DNA from: Symsagittifera roscoffensis
Taxonomy: Eukaryota > Xenacoelomorpha > Acoela > Convolutidae
Reading direction: 5' to 3'
Length of the DNA: 64,000 bases
NCBI RefSeq assembly: GCF_963678635.1
Contig: NC_087066.1
Coordinates: 18,661,275 to 18,725,274 of the forward strand
Shown here one piece after another: positions 46,895 to 57,595 of this stretch. Each line of letters begins with the position of its first letter. Position 1 is the first letter of the stretch. Made by a program: the position numbers and the translations under genes. The notes beneath the pieces were generated by a model. The model was given only the letters and a program-made list of their open reading frames with translations, searched no databases and had not been told where the DNA came from.

Positions 46895-47065
46895 ATCTCA
46901 ACATAAAATTATCAAAATTTTTGTTTCACAATCTCAACCCTATTGTGGGGTGCTGTTAGTGTACAATATAGGTCAACAAATATGCACTCTACTTTTATCT
47001 GTTCAAATCATTATTGTTTCGATATATGGCATTCTTTATGAAATAGAAAGCCACGGTTGCATTAA
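46895..47065 (+). repeat. Family D unit downstream of the F-box gene
   Basis: TCACAATCTCAACCCTATTG with GGGTGCTGTTAGTGTAC, then TCAAATCATT and TTTCGATATATGGC. The block order is the same as in the array at 35150-36075. Confidence 0.65.
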
Positions 47066-47112
47066 ATATCGCTGTTTTAGTAAACGCTTCGGGATAATAT
47101 TTTTATGTTCAA

Positions 47113-47170
47113 CGATCTAATTGAAGGACCGTAGGTGCGAGACATGCGTGCGCTAGTTCATTTGTATTGC
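47113..47170 (+). repeat. Family E repeat
   Basis: AACGATCTAATTGAAGGACC followed by GTAGGTGCGAGAC. The palindromic core has one changed base relative to 48614-48753. Confidence 0.55.
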
Positions 47171-47994
47171 GGACATGCTCAATTTCCCGTGATTTCAAAT
47201 TTAACTTCCGGCTAATTAAGCTAATTGCTACTGTAAATGGTATATTTACTTCTAAACTTTTGGGGGAATAATTATAAAATTTCGATATTTTGCCGATGTT
47301 TTTGTGATCGAACAGCATTTGGCAGTACAGTTGAATGCTCAAAATCAATCTCACAAGAGGACTCTTGTTTTTAAAATGTTGGAAATTAACACATAAAAAA
47401 CTTTTTTCGTTTTTTCCATTTCCTTTTTCAATAGTAACATCGTTTAATTTTTTAAATTGTCCTATCGCAAGTAGTACGAAAGTCACTTCCGCCTCTATGT
47501 TTTAATTTTTGCTGTTTCAGTGGTTTTTATTTATCTTTTGTGCTAGACATAATTGCAAGGTTGAGTTTCGAGAGTCTGCGCTTCTCTATTGATATGAGAG
47601 TACTATATATTTTTAAGTAATGTGTATTTTTAAATATATTCAGTATTGGCTTCTTGTATCTTAGATACGCATTTATGAGGATAAATTATAAAATTTGGGG
47701 CGGTTCCTTGTTTCCTAGTTACGCTTGTTCACAAACTCTTGTACTGAGAATCCAGCGGGTTAAGTTCATGCTGTACGAACGGGGATATTTTCATTCATGC
47801 ACCAATTTATTTTAAGCATCAGCCTTAGTTAGCTTTTCTAAATATCCCTTAATGTTTTGAAGTAGGTAATTTTCCTATGAATAATTGAATGCAGTTTTGC
47901 AATGTCATCTTTTTTTTTCAACAGACGGTTGCTGGAGCGCAAAATCTTTAACGCGGAGCTTTAATTTTTTTTAAATTGGAGCTCGAAATTCTTT
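47171..47994. other. Intergenic stretch with a family A hairpin remnant
   Basis: A family A block is at 47464-47500 (TCGCAAGTAGTACGAAAGTC, then CTTCCGCCTCTATG). A minus-strand frame of 125 codons (47486-47109) has no recognisable motif and overlaps repeats at both ends. Nothing else is seen. Confidence 0.4.
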
Positions 47995-48340
47995 TAATTG
48001 TCGACTCTTTGTTATGGTGTTGTAAAGGCACTGCCACAGGTTGTATATTTGACCTCCTAGTTTTTCTGCTCAAATCCTTTCGGTTTCCGAGATGCGGCGA
48101 CTTCTGATTTTTTTTTCAAAAAACATAGAAATAAAAATACTAACCGACCTTGAAATTCTCAACCCTATAGAGGGGTGCTGTCAGGGTACACTCAGAGGTT
48201 GGAAATCTGGTGTCCAAGTATGACTGATCAAATCTTTTTGTTTTTCGAGATATGGCGTTTTTGATGTTTTCTTCAACTTTTTTCAAAAAACTTAGTTATA
48301 AAAAAGCGAACGGAACTTGAACCTTGAAACCGGCGCAGGT
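47995..48340 (+). repeat. Two family D units
   Basis: Unit one near 47995-48145 contains TTTCTGCTCAAATCCTTTCG and CCGAGATGCGGCG. Unit two near 48150-48340 contains CTTGAAATTCTCAACCCTAT, GGGGTGCTGTCAGG, CAAGTATGACTGATCAAATC and TTTTCGAGATATGGCG. Confidence 0.75.
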
Positions 48341-48613
48341 TTTTTTTATTTCAAAAGATTAATATGAAATTTGAAGTTTTCAGCCTTTGTTTTTACTTTT
48401 CGAGATATGTGATTAATATAACTTTCAAAAAACTGATTAATGTTTATTGATGAATTACTCTGGGTTAAACGATTGATAACAGCAAAGGACATGTGTACGA
48501 GTGAAAGAAAACGAATAACTAAGTTAAACAAGAATCTCATGTCACCAGTCTATTTATTATAGCATTGAACTGTATAATTTTACTTAAATTGTTTTAATGC
48601 GCAATTTTCACGT

Positions 48614-48753
48614 TCAACAATCTGTTGGAAGCACCGTAGGTGCGAGTCACGAGCTGTTGTAGCCAATTCCATGCTAAGCGTTTACGTCAACAATCTGTTT
48701 GAAGCACCGTAGGTGCGAGTCACGAGCTGTTGTAGCTAATTCCATGCTAAGCA
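48614..48753 (+). repeat. Family E, two units in tandem (about 70 bp each)
   Basis: TCAACAATCTGTTGGAAGCA / TCAACAATCTGTTTGAAGCA, each continuing CCGTAGGTGCGAGTCACGAG and CTGTTGTAGC(C/T)AATTCCATG. The units are nearly identical, so the duplication is recent. Each centres on the palindrome GCACC-GTA-GGTGC. Confidence 0.9.
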
Positions 48754-49519
48754 GCTGTTTGGGTTTTTCAAAAAATAAATTGTTTATAATATGTTAGTTT
48801 CTGATATTATAACAATTTTAATTTTTATCCAATCTAAATCGATTCTGATTTTATTTCCTTGTTTCATTTTTTTCCTTTTTAAAGCTTTTTTGCTGTTCCC
48901 ATGATTATGTTTGCTAAATGCAATTTCGCTTCTGTGTTATAAAATAGCATTAAGCAAGACGCATGAATCTGAAAGACTTTTTTGATAAGTTATTGTTCCG
49001 ATCACTTGAAGAGTAGAAAGGAACTTAGGGTTCGGATCGTTTTTTTTTTCAGCCAATTTTGAATGCCTCTAAGAAAACGCGTAGGAAGTCAAGCCATACT
49101 AAAGTCGTTTTGGTCACAATTCGGATTCTAAAAAGTAAAATTCAAAAAAAATCGGTCAGTGTCGAGGAAAACAGGTTTAGACTAAATTAGACAAAAAGTG
49201 ATGAATTAAGATCCAGACGACATCCTAATTTAATTCGGTTATATTTTCATAAGAGAAGCGTAGTGTAATAGAACGATGCAACTTTTTTTCCGACCTAAGT
49301 CTGAATTAAAAGTGATACTTTTTGTTGGCACTTATAAATCAGTGAGATGAATTAGAAATATAATTACTCTAGCGATCAGCGTAGTGTATTATTACGAACC
49401 TTCTTTTTTCAACATAACTCGCAGATTGAAGTGTTCATTTTTTTGGAAATTTCACTGTAGGACTGGAAATTGCATAGCACCTGTTCTCTGCTTTATCTGT
49501 GGCTAGTGTTTGTTGCATA
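48754..49519. other. Intergenic stretch with one hairpin motif
   Basis: A family A block is at 48909-48940 (TTTGCTAAATGCAATTTCGC, then TTCTGTGTTA). The rest is AT-rich with no gene. Confidence 0.45.
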
Positions 49520-49693
49520 TTAAGCGTTCGTGGTTAGTGTGTGAGACTCATAGTCTTAAGGTCGCAAGTGCAAATCCGAAACGTTGTAGAATATTTACCA
49601 ATTCGAGGCGTATTTCTAATTTTTCATATTGCTTTTTATAGAGCTGTTTTTTTTGTCGTGTTCTTGCTATTGTTTACGAAGCTTTGCCTCGTC
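49520..49693 (+). mobile_element. tRNA-headed SINE
   Basis: Head with TGTGAGACTCATAGTCTTAA and GGTCGCAAGTGCAAATCCGA (B-box-like), related to the tRNA-Met-type head at 38190. The end is a shortened family A hairpin (TTTACGAAGCTTTGCCTCGT). Confidence 0.6.
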
Positions 49694-50069
49694 AATCGAA
49701 CCGAAAAAAGCTGTTTGTTTCATGAAACAGTACACTAATTACCTAATTACACGTGCGTAACTTAGTATGATGCAACTTCATTCGAACCTACGCTGCAAAT
49801 TAAAGTGCTACTTTTTGAATCAGTGGGATGCATTAGCAGTATATTAGCATTTGCTTTGACATTTGATAAGTAATTAGTTTACACAGTTGATGCTTTCTTA
49901 TTTCGCCAATTGAACTGAAAAAAGCAGTTTGTTTCATACAACAGTACAATAATTTAAAATTCCCTTTTTTTCAATTAATTCAAGATATAAATAACTTGGA
50001 AATAACTGAAGAAAAAATTTTGAAGCTTAAAATGTTTTTTTTTCTTCAAATTTTCTTTCTTTGAATGAT

Positions 50070-50115
50070 CGTGGTGGAATCATTCTGTGATACTCGGCAG
50101 CAACCGCTAGTCTAG
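50070..50115 (+). repeat. Family B end block
   Basis: CGTGGTGGAATCATTCTGTG with CGGCAGCAACCGCTAGTCTAG. Only the terminal block can be seen. It directly precedes a LINE RT fragment. Confidence 0.5.
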
Positions 50116-50138
50116 TTTTGTCTTGGAAGCATATTGGT

Positions 50139-50345
50139 TAGATCTTACTTATGATGGTTATAGACGGTATTTGACTAACAGAGAAATAATAGTTGGAACA
50201 AATAGCAATAGTTAGGAATGGCTTCCGGTAAATCATAGTGTGTCACAAGGATCGGTCCTGTATACCTTGTTTTTAATTGTGAATTGTAATGAAATGGGCG
50301 ACTGCATTCAAAATTCGAAATTTTACCTTTATTTTTCCGCTTTTT
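50139..50345 (+). pseudogene. LINE reverse transcriptase fragment
   Basis: One plus frame with a single stop reads YRRYLTNREIIVGTNSNS, then WLPVNHSVSQGSVLYTLFLI, matching the SYLxNRxQ...LPVxxGVPQGSVLGPLLF block of non-LTR RTs. The frame ends near the position of the catalytic DD. It is not related to the LINE at 60640-62495 by eye and is too short to classify. Confidence 0.7.
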
Positions 50346-50454
50346 TTATTTAATGTAAAAGGAACACGTGGATTTCACTTATATAGCTGATTTTATCTTA
50401 GAAAGTCTAAAAATTATTTCACGCTCAAATTTGATTTTGCTCGGCTTATTAGAT

Positions 50455-50745
50455 GATTTATTTTCAATTTCACTGCATATCCTTTGTTAAGTGAAGGCAA
50501 ACTCCGCAATCGAACAGCGAATGTGAAAAGATTACCAAAAACGTAAAGACTTCTTGTTTCAAATTTGGACTTCTGAACACTTCTTGTTTCAAGTTTTCTG
50601 AACACCTAGCAAAACATAAAAGTTACCAATTGATCTGGTTTTTTCTACATGAGATAACTTTACGAAAAAACGGCCAATTATTAACGGTATTTGAAATTCA
50701 GAGAGCCCCAACTTGGTCCTATATCCCTTGTCTGTTGGCTATGTT
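50455..50745 (+). repeat. Family C copy
   Basis: CAATCGAACAGCGAATGTG, ATTACCAAAAACGTAAAGAC, TTTTCTGAACACCTAGC and ATTGATCTGGTTTTTTCTAC follow the family order, with a small internal duplication (ACTTCTTGTTTCAA twice). Confidence 0.6.
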
Positions 50746-51750
50746 AACCCATTTTATATTCTTAGCCTAGAAATTTGTGTCAGCTGATTTAAAAGAGGAT
50801 CAAAGTTATTTAAAGTTATTGTTGATAATAGAAAAAAGAATCGAAGCTGTGCAAAATTCCGAACTGTTTTGAACCATGCCATTTATTTGTAGTAGTGCAA
50901 CAATCGTCAAAAACATTAGACCGTTCGTCGAACATTCGGCATTTCATTAGGACTTTCAGTATTCTTGAAAAAAGTGAAGATCTATATTTAATTGAAAATT
51001 TTCCCATTTTCATGGAGAAAAGTTTGCATGTTCGCAAGATCTTTAGTAAGTATTGGTCATTTCTGGGTAACAAAGTTTCCAACAGGGCTGAAAACACGCT
51101 CAGATGGGGTACTCGAGAATGCTATGCAGAACATGTTCTTTCCCAAAGCAGAGAGTCTTGGATACTTAGCGTGAACAACTCAATAACACGCAGGTCAAAT
51201 AGGGACCGATTATTTGCGAGAGCATAGTTTTACCACTATTCGGTGTTATTTATTTGCACCACTACTTAATTAATAACAGTTTATGAGTTTTTTTAACACT
51301 CGATTTTGCTTAGCTGTCTAACTTAAAACTAGTATATGTCTTCATTGACTGGTTCGCATTGCAGAAATCTCAATAAACAAGTGGTTTTAGCGAAGATTTT
51401 ACCTAGATAGTATTAAATCAACCTCAGTATCAGTATAAAAGTACGAGGCAATAAACCAACTGCGTTAATTTTCAAAATGGCAGCTCAGCGCAAATAGCGC
51501 AAAGTTTCTCATGTCTCTCTCAAGAATACTGATATCAGTTGATCAATCAGTAGAACGTAGATTCATTGAAGTTGTATACCAGCAAACACAAGAATCCAAC
51601 TGTCGATGACTTTTTATTTCAGGTTAGATAAATGACAGTCTCCAAACTCGGCAGAACCAATCATCTGTTTGTCTCACTCAAACATACTCAAATTCAACGA
51701 AGATTGTAAATCTGAAGCACGAATTCTTTCGAAGAACAAATTTACTATAT
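50746..51750. other. Region upstream of the Q/N/S-rich gene
   Basis: Overlapping short frames exist on both strands at 50816-51230 but show no family signal. Acceptor-like sites end at 51622 (TTTTTATTTCAG) and 51760 (GAATTGTCAG). An upstream exon of the next gene could lie here. Confidence 0.35.
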
Positions 51751-51836
51751 GAATTGTCAGGTTTGAGATTTCTCAATCGACTCTATGGAGAATTGTTATA
51801 CCTGATTATGCTTTTACTTGTTATAAACGGTCTATT

Positions 51837-53096
51837 ATGTATGGACCAGGTCATTTATCTAATGTGCAACAACAAAGTCATCATCAACAGCAACATCACC
51901 AGATGGTTGCAAGTCGTGTGCCTCCGCCGACTTACCCATCGGTGTCCCAGAGCGAGTTTCCCGGGGGACCTCCTTGTGGACCGCAACAGAACCCAGAGGT
52001 GATTTATTACAACCGACCGGGTGGTAAAGACCCGAAGGCTTTGAGTTGGGAAAAGTTTGAAGCCAACAAGAAAGCGAGAATGGGTTATCTGAACAAAAAA
52101 ATTCACCGGATGATTGTTGAGGAAAAAGCTCATCAGAAGTACGTAGTTGATAATTTGGGGCACACGAATCAAAATAACATATTGCCACCCACTCAGCAAA
52201 CGATGAGTAGAAGTTTAATCAATCCTCATCGAATTCCAACAACCCGGGATCCTAGTAGTCCCACAGGAACCCCAATGGTGCCGCTTCAAACTCCCTTCAA
52301 TGGTGTTATGATTCAAAACATGCAACCTCAGTACACATATGACGGGACAATTTACCACACAGTGCCTAGAGGTGTTCAAATGATGAGTACGAATTATGGG
52401 ATAGGAGAGGTGTCATTTCATCAGCAGAACCCATCGCCAGTTTCATCATGCACACCTGTCAATCAAAGTTTCTCATCAGTGTCAAACGTCTCCAATGGGA
52501 GTCCTTGTTCAATGAATGCGTCTTATTCCTCCACTCCTTCCCATATGTCTCCAAGTTCCAATTCAAACAGAAGTGACTCAGGTTCCACTCACGGCGCAGT
52601 TTCAGCCAATCATAGCATGCAAAATCCAAGTGCAGTAATGACCCATGTACAATCAGGTGTGCAAGTATGTTCACCTTTGTCAAACTCAAGTGCCAATCAA
52701 TCTATAGATAGTCAACTGATGTCAGTGCAGTCCAGCTCTAGTAATGATTTATTTGGAAACAACCAAAAAATCAATTTTAATACAAGTGCTGAGGTGCCTG
52801 CAATTATGCAGAATAATATTTCTGACCGTAACTCCCCTGCTTCGGATTGCAGATACCAGGCATCGCCGTTTAGCCAATCAGTCGCCTCAAATACGGGAAA
52901 CCAAGGACCAGTTCAATCTGAACCTAGTTCAATTCCTATTGGACATAATGACTCATTCGGCGATCTAGGGATACCTGCCGATTTAGACCTTAGCGGGAGC
53001 TTTGAAGAAGATCTGTTTAGACCTGATGATTCATTCGGACTCGAATTGAGCATGAACAGTTCTTCCAACATTCAGTCGACTGATTTGTTTTCTTGA
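51837..53096 (+). CDS. Q/N/S-rich probable nuclear regulator, unrecognised
   Basis: Intact 419-residue frame. Residues 10-22 are Q/H-rich. Residues 64-107 form a highly charged, probably helical block (KDPKALSWEKFEANKKARMG, then YLNKKIHRMIVEEKAHQKYV) that looks like the conserved core. From about 110 the protein is low-complexity and rich in S, N, Q, P and M. The C-terminus (LGIPADLDLSGSFEEDLF ... DLFS) alternates acidic and bulky hydrophobic residues, as activation domains do. The design suggests a transcriptional coactivator, but I could not match it to CRTC, BCL9, MAML or SSBP. The frame stays open upstream to 51753, behind an acceptor-like TGTCAG ending at 51760, so the true start may lie in an upstream exon. 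I used the first ATG. Confidence 0.7.
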   Translation: MYGPGHLSNVQQQSHHQQQHHQMVASRVPPPTYPSVSQSEFPGGPPCGPQQNPEVIYYNRPGGKDPKALSWEKFEANKKARMGYLNKKIHRMIVEEKAHQKYVVDNLGHTNQNNILPPTQQTMSRSLINPHRIPTTRDPSSPTGTPMVPLQTPFNGVMIQNMQPQYTYDGTIYHTVPRGVQMMSTNYGIGEVSFHQQNPSPVSSCTPVNQSFSSVSNVSNGSPCSMNASYSSTPSHMSPSSNSNRSDSGSTHGAVSANHSMQNPSAVMTHVQSGVQVCSPLSNSSANQSIDSQLMSVQSSSSNDLFGNNQKINFNTSAEVPAIMQNNISDRNSPASDCRYQASPFSQSVASNTGNQGPVQSEPSSIPIGHNDSFGDLGIPADLDLSGSFEEDLFRPDDSFGLELSMNSSSNIQSTDLFS

Positions 53097-54480
53097 GACG
53101 ATTCAGCAACATGAAGCCATTTAATATTTGCAGCTTTGAGCGATTTTTTTTCTTTGTACATTCCAAATAGGTTAGTACACTCCATAAGAAAATGAATATA
53201 ATATTTTTGCAGGACTATTTTTGAGAAGAGTAAGTGAGTCTGACGCATCTGAATTAATTTTAAGGCAGCTTGCTGACGCAAATAGATGTTTACTGAAAGT
53301 TTAATGTAAGCTTTCAACTAAAAACTTCATATGTGCACAATATTTTCATCAATATACATTTTTTTGTTGAAATTTTTCAATTCCTGAATATTGTTTTTCA
53401 GATTCTATCGCATCGCCGCTTGTCCAAATTGCTAGCCCCCAAATAAACGATCTCCCCTCGTAATGACCAATTGCGCTATCTCTACCCAAGCAAAACGGTA
53501 AAACTCTACAAAAAGACGTCAGCAAACGCAAGTGGTTGTGTTCGTACCACGCAATCAATTGGCCGACTGAAGTTTATTTTATTGCCCACGCGAGATTGCC
53601 CATTGTTCCAAAAAAAGAGTAATTGAAATGACAAGCAAATAATTTAGCACTGGAGAGGATAGCCGAAAGGCATGTGAAATGCCCATTAATAGGCTAACCT
53701 TAAACACAAATACGATAAACTTAAATATCAAACATTAAAGTTTTGAACAGAAAATTTTTTCGGTGAAAATCTATTTATCGAACATAAACAGTTCTATAAA
53801 TAACTCACAGCTGGTTCAATTTTTGCTAAATTAACGAAGTAAGCTATGTAAAGTACAAACGCATCAGATTTTTTTCTCAAACTCTACTGAACTCGATCAT
53901 TTAATAGTTGCCCTTTACTAATAGCATTAAACCTCTGGTTTCAGGACCATGTGAAAAAAGACTATATCATTAGGGTTTTCATGGAAAATTATACCTTGCT
54001 TTTTATCCCACGCTTACCCTAATTAGGAGTTCCCATCTGAGGAGTCGAAACATTTAAAATATTGCACAAAGTTAATATAAAAAAATCAAAACCAAGATGC
54101 TGCAATTGACCAAATTGATCAAAGCAATCCTACCTTGTGAAAAAGCGTGTGAAATCAAATTCAATTAAAATTTGAAAGTTTCAACGCACCTTCTAAATTC
54201 GCGATCCTCCAAATTATTAAAGCAAAAAATATGTTTTTCTAAGCTCACTTGGCATTATGGTTACAGAATATGACTCTTGGTCAAAATATCAAACGATCAA
54301 TTCACGGTGGATCAAAAGTTTTAATTGAAAATTGTACCCCAAACCTTTAAAAACCCCTGTTTCGGGCAGAGGATATGGAGGCGGGTTGAGGGAAAAGGTA
54401 AAATTTTTGTTGTGCTGGTCTCTCGCACCTCCCAAAACTGGTAATTTTACGAGGGCTCTAATTTCAAACACTGGTTGCTT
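53097..54480. other. 3' flank of the Q/N/S-rich gene, nothing recognised
   Basis: AT-rich. No canonical poly(A) signal lies close to the stop. No matching repeats or frames of interest. Confidence 0.5.
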
Positions 54481-56153
54481 TCATAATATAAATTCTGGTT
54501 GAAAGCCGATTTTTTTCTTAAAACGTTTCAATTCAGGAATGGCTGCTCTGGAAAAGCGTTGTAACGCCCTCAAGTCAACCTTTATCTGAGTTGGTTGCTC
54601 TAGTGAAACCTTTCGTCGCGTTGTTGCAATCATTTTAAAGAGCTGGTGCGAATAAATAGTCATTTTGTTGTCGACCAATTTTTTCTCCTTTATTATATGC
54701 GAGTTTGTCAATTTTCTCAAGAGCAGTTGGAATGTCATCCTGATCGGCAGTTCCGCACATTTCGTCGATGACTAGCGGAAAAGGAAACGCAAACTCGACA
54801 TCTTAATGAGGAACGAAGCTTACAGCTGAGATTATTTAAACGATTGAGACTAGCTTAGCTTTTTTTCAAAGAACTTTTTCAGACTTAACTTGACAGTTTG
54901 CGATGGAAGCTTTGCCATAACTAAAAAAAGCAATGTTTGATTTCGTCTAGAGACGAATATACTTTCAAGGCAGCTCGTTGGGAGTCAATGAGAATTTTTA
55001 CAGATCGGAAGTCCCCGTTAAGGCTAATCAGGGCTTCAAGGAACTTGATTTTAGGGGACTCTTTTTTGTTGCTAAGCGAAACGTAAATGCAGAGGGGATG
55101 GAAGCCGCCAATCTGGGTATGTATTGTGTGCAATTGATGATATTGAGATGGCATGTATTAAATTTTTCGTCCCAAAGCCAAATTCATCGGAAAGTTTTGG
55201 GAACGCAATTTTGCTCAACCCCTGTGACTGGTAGATTTTAAGTGAACTCGTGTCCATCCAAGATAAAGCTATTTTTTTGCCTTGGCAAGATTTTGGTCGT
55301 AAATAAAATTTGACATATTGCTGTTATCTGTAGCAGTGCTCTGTGGGTCATGATATATCTTTTCGTTAGTTCATTATCAAATTTTTTTAGTTATGACTCC
55401 ATTAACAGATACAACAAAATTTAATCTCTAGAAAAGTGCCTTGTACCATAAGCACTATCTCTAGATGTCGTCTCAAATTAATTGAAGCTGCTGAATTGGG
55501 GTTCTTTAGTTGCGATATAGTGATATGCACCAATCCTCGGTAATTAGTATCATAAATTGTTTTTAAAAAATTCTTTGGGATATTGTAATTGACGTGCGCC
55601 GTCATAAGGGATAACCGAATCATGGACCTTAGGATATATTTAAACCTCATTATATGTGTCATTTCCTACTGCTGAAATATTTTAGTTTGTTGTCGTTTTC
55701 CTTTCGCCGCTTCATTTAGAGTGCTCCAAACAGAATTGATTTTTGAGGATTCATCTGAGATCAACGGTCCTTGTAATTCAACTCCGACTTCAATCAGCTC
55801 CTCGATGTATTTTAAGCAACTTGATAAAAACTTGTAGCATAAAAAAATTGTTGAAAAGGTTCAATTTTTACACTACCTGAAAATTTGGTTGCTTCTTAAA
55901 GGGATCCAAATTGTTCACGAGGTTCCACTGTAGGAAGTTTTAACTCAAAAAACGTTTGATATTTTTCTTACAAGCCTAAATTTGTCGTTAGTATTTTAGA
56001 TTAATGGTAAAACTCAAACTTTCCCAGTCTTTTACGTTTCTTGCAGTCTATCTGCCGAACCAATAGCATCGTTAAGAACAAGTTGGAAAGTATGTGCAGA
56101 ACGGGTTGTAGAAGGAACTAATTTTCGATATTTCTTTAGGATTTCACAATTGC
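54481..56153 (-). other. Possible remainder of a BEL/Pao element
   Basis: Several minus-strand frames of 60-90 codons lie here, in the direction where the RT of the 56154-56489 fragment should continue. I see no RT or protease motif clear enough to call. The pieces may be element remains or chance. Confidence 0.25.
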
Positions 56154-56489
56154 CTACATAACAGATGTAACAATAAGTCTAGTTTCGGCTCTGTATATTT
56201 TGTATGCATCTGAACCGAAATGTTCTCTGAAGTGTTTATCTTTGGCGAGCCTTTTGTCAAGCAGCTTGAACTGTGCGAGCGCTGAGTAGTAATTGTTGGG
56301 TAAAGAACTGCTATCATCGGCCCATAACATTCTTACATTCGTACCGTTCACAATCATGGTATGTTGTTGATTCAAGAAAGCTTGCTGGTATGCATACTGG
56401 ACTGGCAGAAATGGGTATCCAATAAACAGTTTACCTGGTATTAGTTTCAGAAATATTGTTTTTAAGGCATGAGTTAGCCAGTTAAACAC
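56154..56489 (-). pseudogene. BEL/Pao retrotransposon fragment (pre-RT segment)
   Basis: A 111-codon minus frame containing VRMLWADDSSSLPNNYYSAL followed by AQFKLLDKRLAKDKHFREHF. This matches the BEL/Pao block just before the RT (LLW.dd...LPNN...A..rL..LekrL.kd..l...Y). The N-terminal half has no clear match. No LTRs were found around it. Confidence 0.65.
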
Positions 56490-57110
56490 AGTTAGTTTCA
56501 GATTTGTTCTACTTGCAAAAACATCCTCGCAAACAATATAAAAAATTTAAATTAGGGGCTCAACATAATTTTTGGGAAGCTAATGAACCTGACTTACTTC
56601 TTACGTCAAGGAAAATGACAAATAAATGTTGAAAGAGCTCAGGATCACATCTAGATCACCACCAAAACAACTTATGTTATACTGGCTAATTCACGATTTA
56701 AAAACAAGATTTTTCAAATTATGGCCCTGCTAAGCCCTTCCAAATAAATTCATCTTACAAATGTCAAAATTTAATTCTCTATTAGTTGCGGAGAAAACAG
56801 CAAAAACGTGAAGAAAAAGTCGTTCATTTGCTCGTTGAAATCAAAAAGTTGCAACTGCTGTATCCCGTGATTGTAGATAGATTAGAAATTTGACTGTTGG
56901 TAATTTGCGTGTTTGCCGTAACAATACGTACAAAACAAAGCGTTTCAATTTCAGTAAATGCTCAAAGATAATATTCGAAAATAATTGCAGTTTCCAACGC
57001 GAATGAGCGAAACTGCTATTCAATTCTTTCTTTTCAGTATATCGCACGGGGTCGCATAAGTTCCAAATCTTTTCAATTGGTCAAAAGACTAAATTAGCCG
57101 AGTCTCGGTT
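56490..57110. other. Intergenic stretch, nothing recognised
   Basis: AT-rich, no credible frames on either strand. Confidence 0.5.
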
Positions 57111-57162
57111 TAAGGTCGCCGATGGGCGCGCTACGCGCGCGTTGCCGCTTTGCGGCGATAAC
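57111..57162 (+). promoter_or_regulatory. GC-rich double hairpin upstream of SLC10A7
   Basis: GGGCGCGCTACGCGCGCG and TTGCCGCTTTGCGGCGA are two adjacent short inverted repeats (GCGCG-CTA-CGCGC and GCCGC-TTT-GCGGC) in very AT-rich surroundings, 430 bp before the start codon. It could be a CpG-type promoter element or a repeat end. The function is inferred from position only. Confidence 0.35.
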
Positions 57163-57595
57163 CGGCTCTAAATTTCGTATAGAGTCCTACCTTTTGGTGG
57201 CCAGCTCGCAACATGTTGGCGCTGCTGCGGCGGTCACTATTCTGCAGCTTGAGTTTATGCTGGTAGAACAATCAACAATCAATCCATAAGTTCGTTGGCT
57301 CAAATTTCAACCAATCAGAATTCAAGAAGATAAATTTTGGAACTTATGCGACTGATTTTTTATTTTAGAACCTATGGGAATTCACCATCGCACTGTAGTA
57401 CCTTTAATTTAGGTACTCTTCTGCTGTCGGTTTTGTGCCCATTGTTACTGTTTCGGCATTAGTTACTACTAATATCATGTCTAGAAACGCAATCGTTGTC
57501 TGCGTAGTATTTGCTCACGAATAATCATGCAAGATCAAAAGCGGTATAATCAGTTTATTTTCAGGTCTAATGGTAAATAACTGTTTCGACTTAAA

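Noticed and set aside
47109-47486. 125-codon minus-strand frame
   Set aside because: No recognisable motif; both ends overlap repeat families E and A.
50816-51227. Overlapping frames on both strands (93 and 110 codons)
   Set aside because: No family signal on either strand; mutual shadows. An upstream exon of the 51837 gene here cannot be excluded.
51837-53096. CRTC, BCL9, MAML or SSBP-type coactivator
   Set aside because: None of the diagnostic domains of these families can be found in the translation.
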